In this document: in pieces, positions 6,398 to 6,495 of the stretch | Numbering within the stretch: position 1 is the first letter of the stretch | Layout of the letters: every line of letters begins with the position of its first letter | Assembly (NCBI GenBank): GCA_007132255.1 | Contig: SLOZ01000349.1 | Coordinates: 1 to 6,495, forward strand | Reading direction: 5' to 3' | Length of the DNA stretch: 6,495 nucleotides | Origin: Limnochordia bacterium | GTDB taxonomy: Bacteria; Bacillota; Limnochordia; Darwinibacteriales; B1SED10-159 | Position numbers and translations under genes: made by a program | Notes under the pieces: generated by a model | Database searches by the model: none | What the model was told of the DNA's origin: nothing | Seen by the model: only the letters and a program-made list of their open reading frames with translations

Positions 6398-6495
6398 TCA
6401 GGGTTTACAGCCTCCACGCTTACGAGTGCTTCTCCAAAAACTAGCCGTCTTAGAAACCTCGCTGCGGATCTCCGCTGCATCGGCTTCTTCACGAT
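6398..6495 (-). CDS. C-terminal end of an unrecognised gene, cut by the window edge
   Basis: On the minus strand an open frame enters from the right edge and runs 31 codons to a TGA at 6400-6398, ending in FWRSTRKRGGCKP. The first part is acidic and helix-like (EEADAAEIRSEV) and the tail is strongly basic. It ends 18 bases before the reductase start, and that space holds the reductase ribosome binding site, which is a typical operon junction. The fragment is too short to identify. Another frame is also open across this stretch and would end in a TGA overlapping the reductase ATG (ATGA), so the frame choice is tentative; I favour the one given because its composition looks more protein-like and it leaves room for the binding site. 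Confidence 0.45.
   Translation of the reverse strand, partial: REEADAAEIRSEVSKTASFWRSTRKRGGCKP

Noticed and set aside
6377..6495. Alternative minus-strand frame at the right edge ending in TGA that overlaps the reductase ATG
   Set aside because: An ATGA overlap is a plausible junction, but the encoded residues are unusually arginine-rich and less protein-like than the other frame, which ends 18 bases before the start. Not excluded; it needs the sequence to the right.

Overview
The window looks like ordinary bacterial chromosome, most likely from a low-to-mid GC Bacillota (Clostridia or Negativicutes type). This is inferred from strong AGGAGG ribosome binding sites before nearly every gene, TTG and GTG starts, tight gene spacing and roughly even base composition; nothing fixes the species. 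All genes but one are on the minus strand.

Reading in the direction of minus-strand transcription (right to left): the last 31 codons of an unrecognised gene (6495-6398) are followed after 18 bases by an aldo/keto reductase related to the Kv-beta subfamily (6379-5432). A 209-base convergent gap with a perfect inverted repeat separates it from a plus-strand gene for a 62-residue protein of unknown function (5034-5222). That small gene is divergent from tldD (4947-3556), which overlaps tldE/pmbA (3556-2201) by one base. An intrinsic terminator ends the tldD-tldE unit and abuts a promoter that starts a second unit: a patatin-like phospholipase/esterase (2096-1326) and, 11 bases later, the translational GTPase typA/bipA (1314 to beyond the left edge, 438 codons present).

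Functionally, TldD and TldE form a two-subunit metalloprotease that acts on unfolded peptides; here TldD has the HExxxH zinc motif and TldE does not, as in characterised pairs. The patatin-like protein and TypA are probably co-transcribed and translationally coupled, although no shared pathway is evident. The reductase belongs to a separate unit that begins outside the window.

I found no mobile element, CRISPR array, tRNA or rRNA. The less ordinary points are the uncharacterised 62-residue protein divergent from tldD, two promoters sharing the same TTGCGC-16-TATAAT layout, a near-repeat in the tldD/small-gene intergenic region, and the hairpin without a T-run between the convergent genes. No clearly new system is visible.
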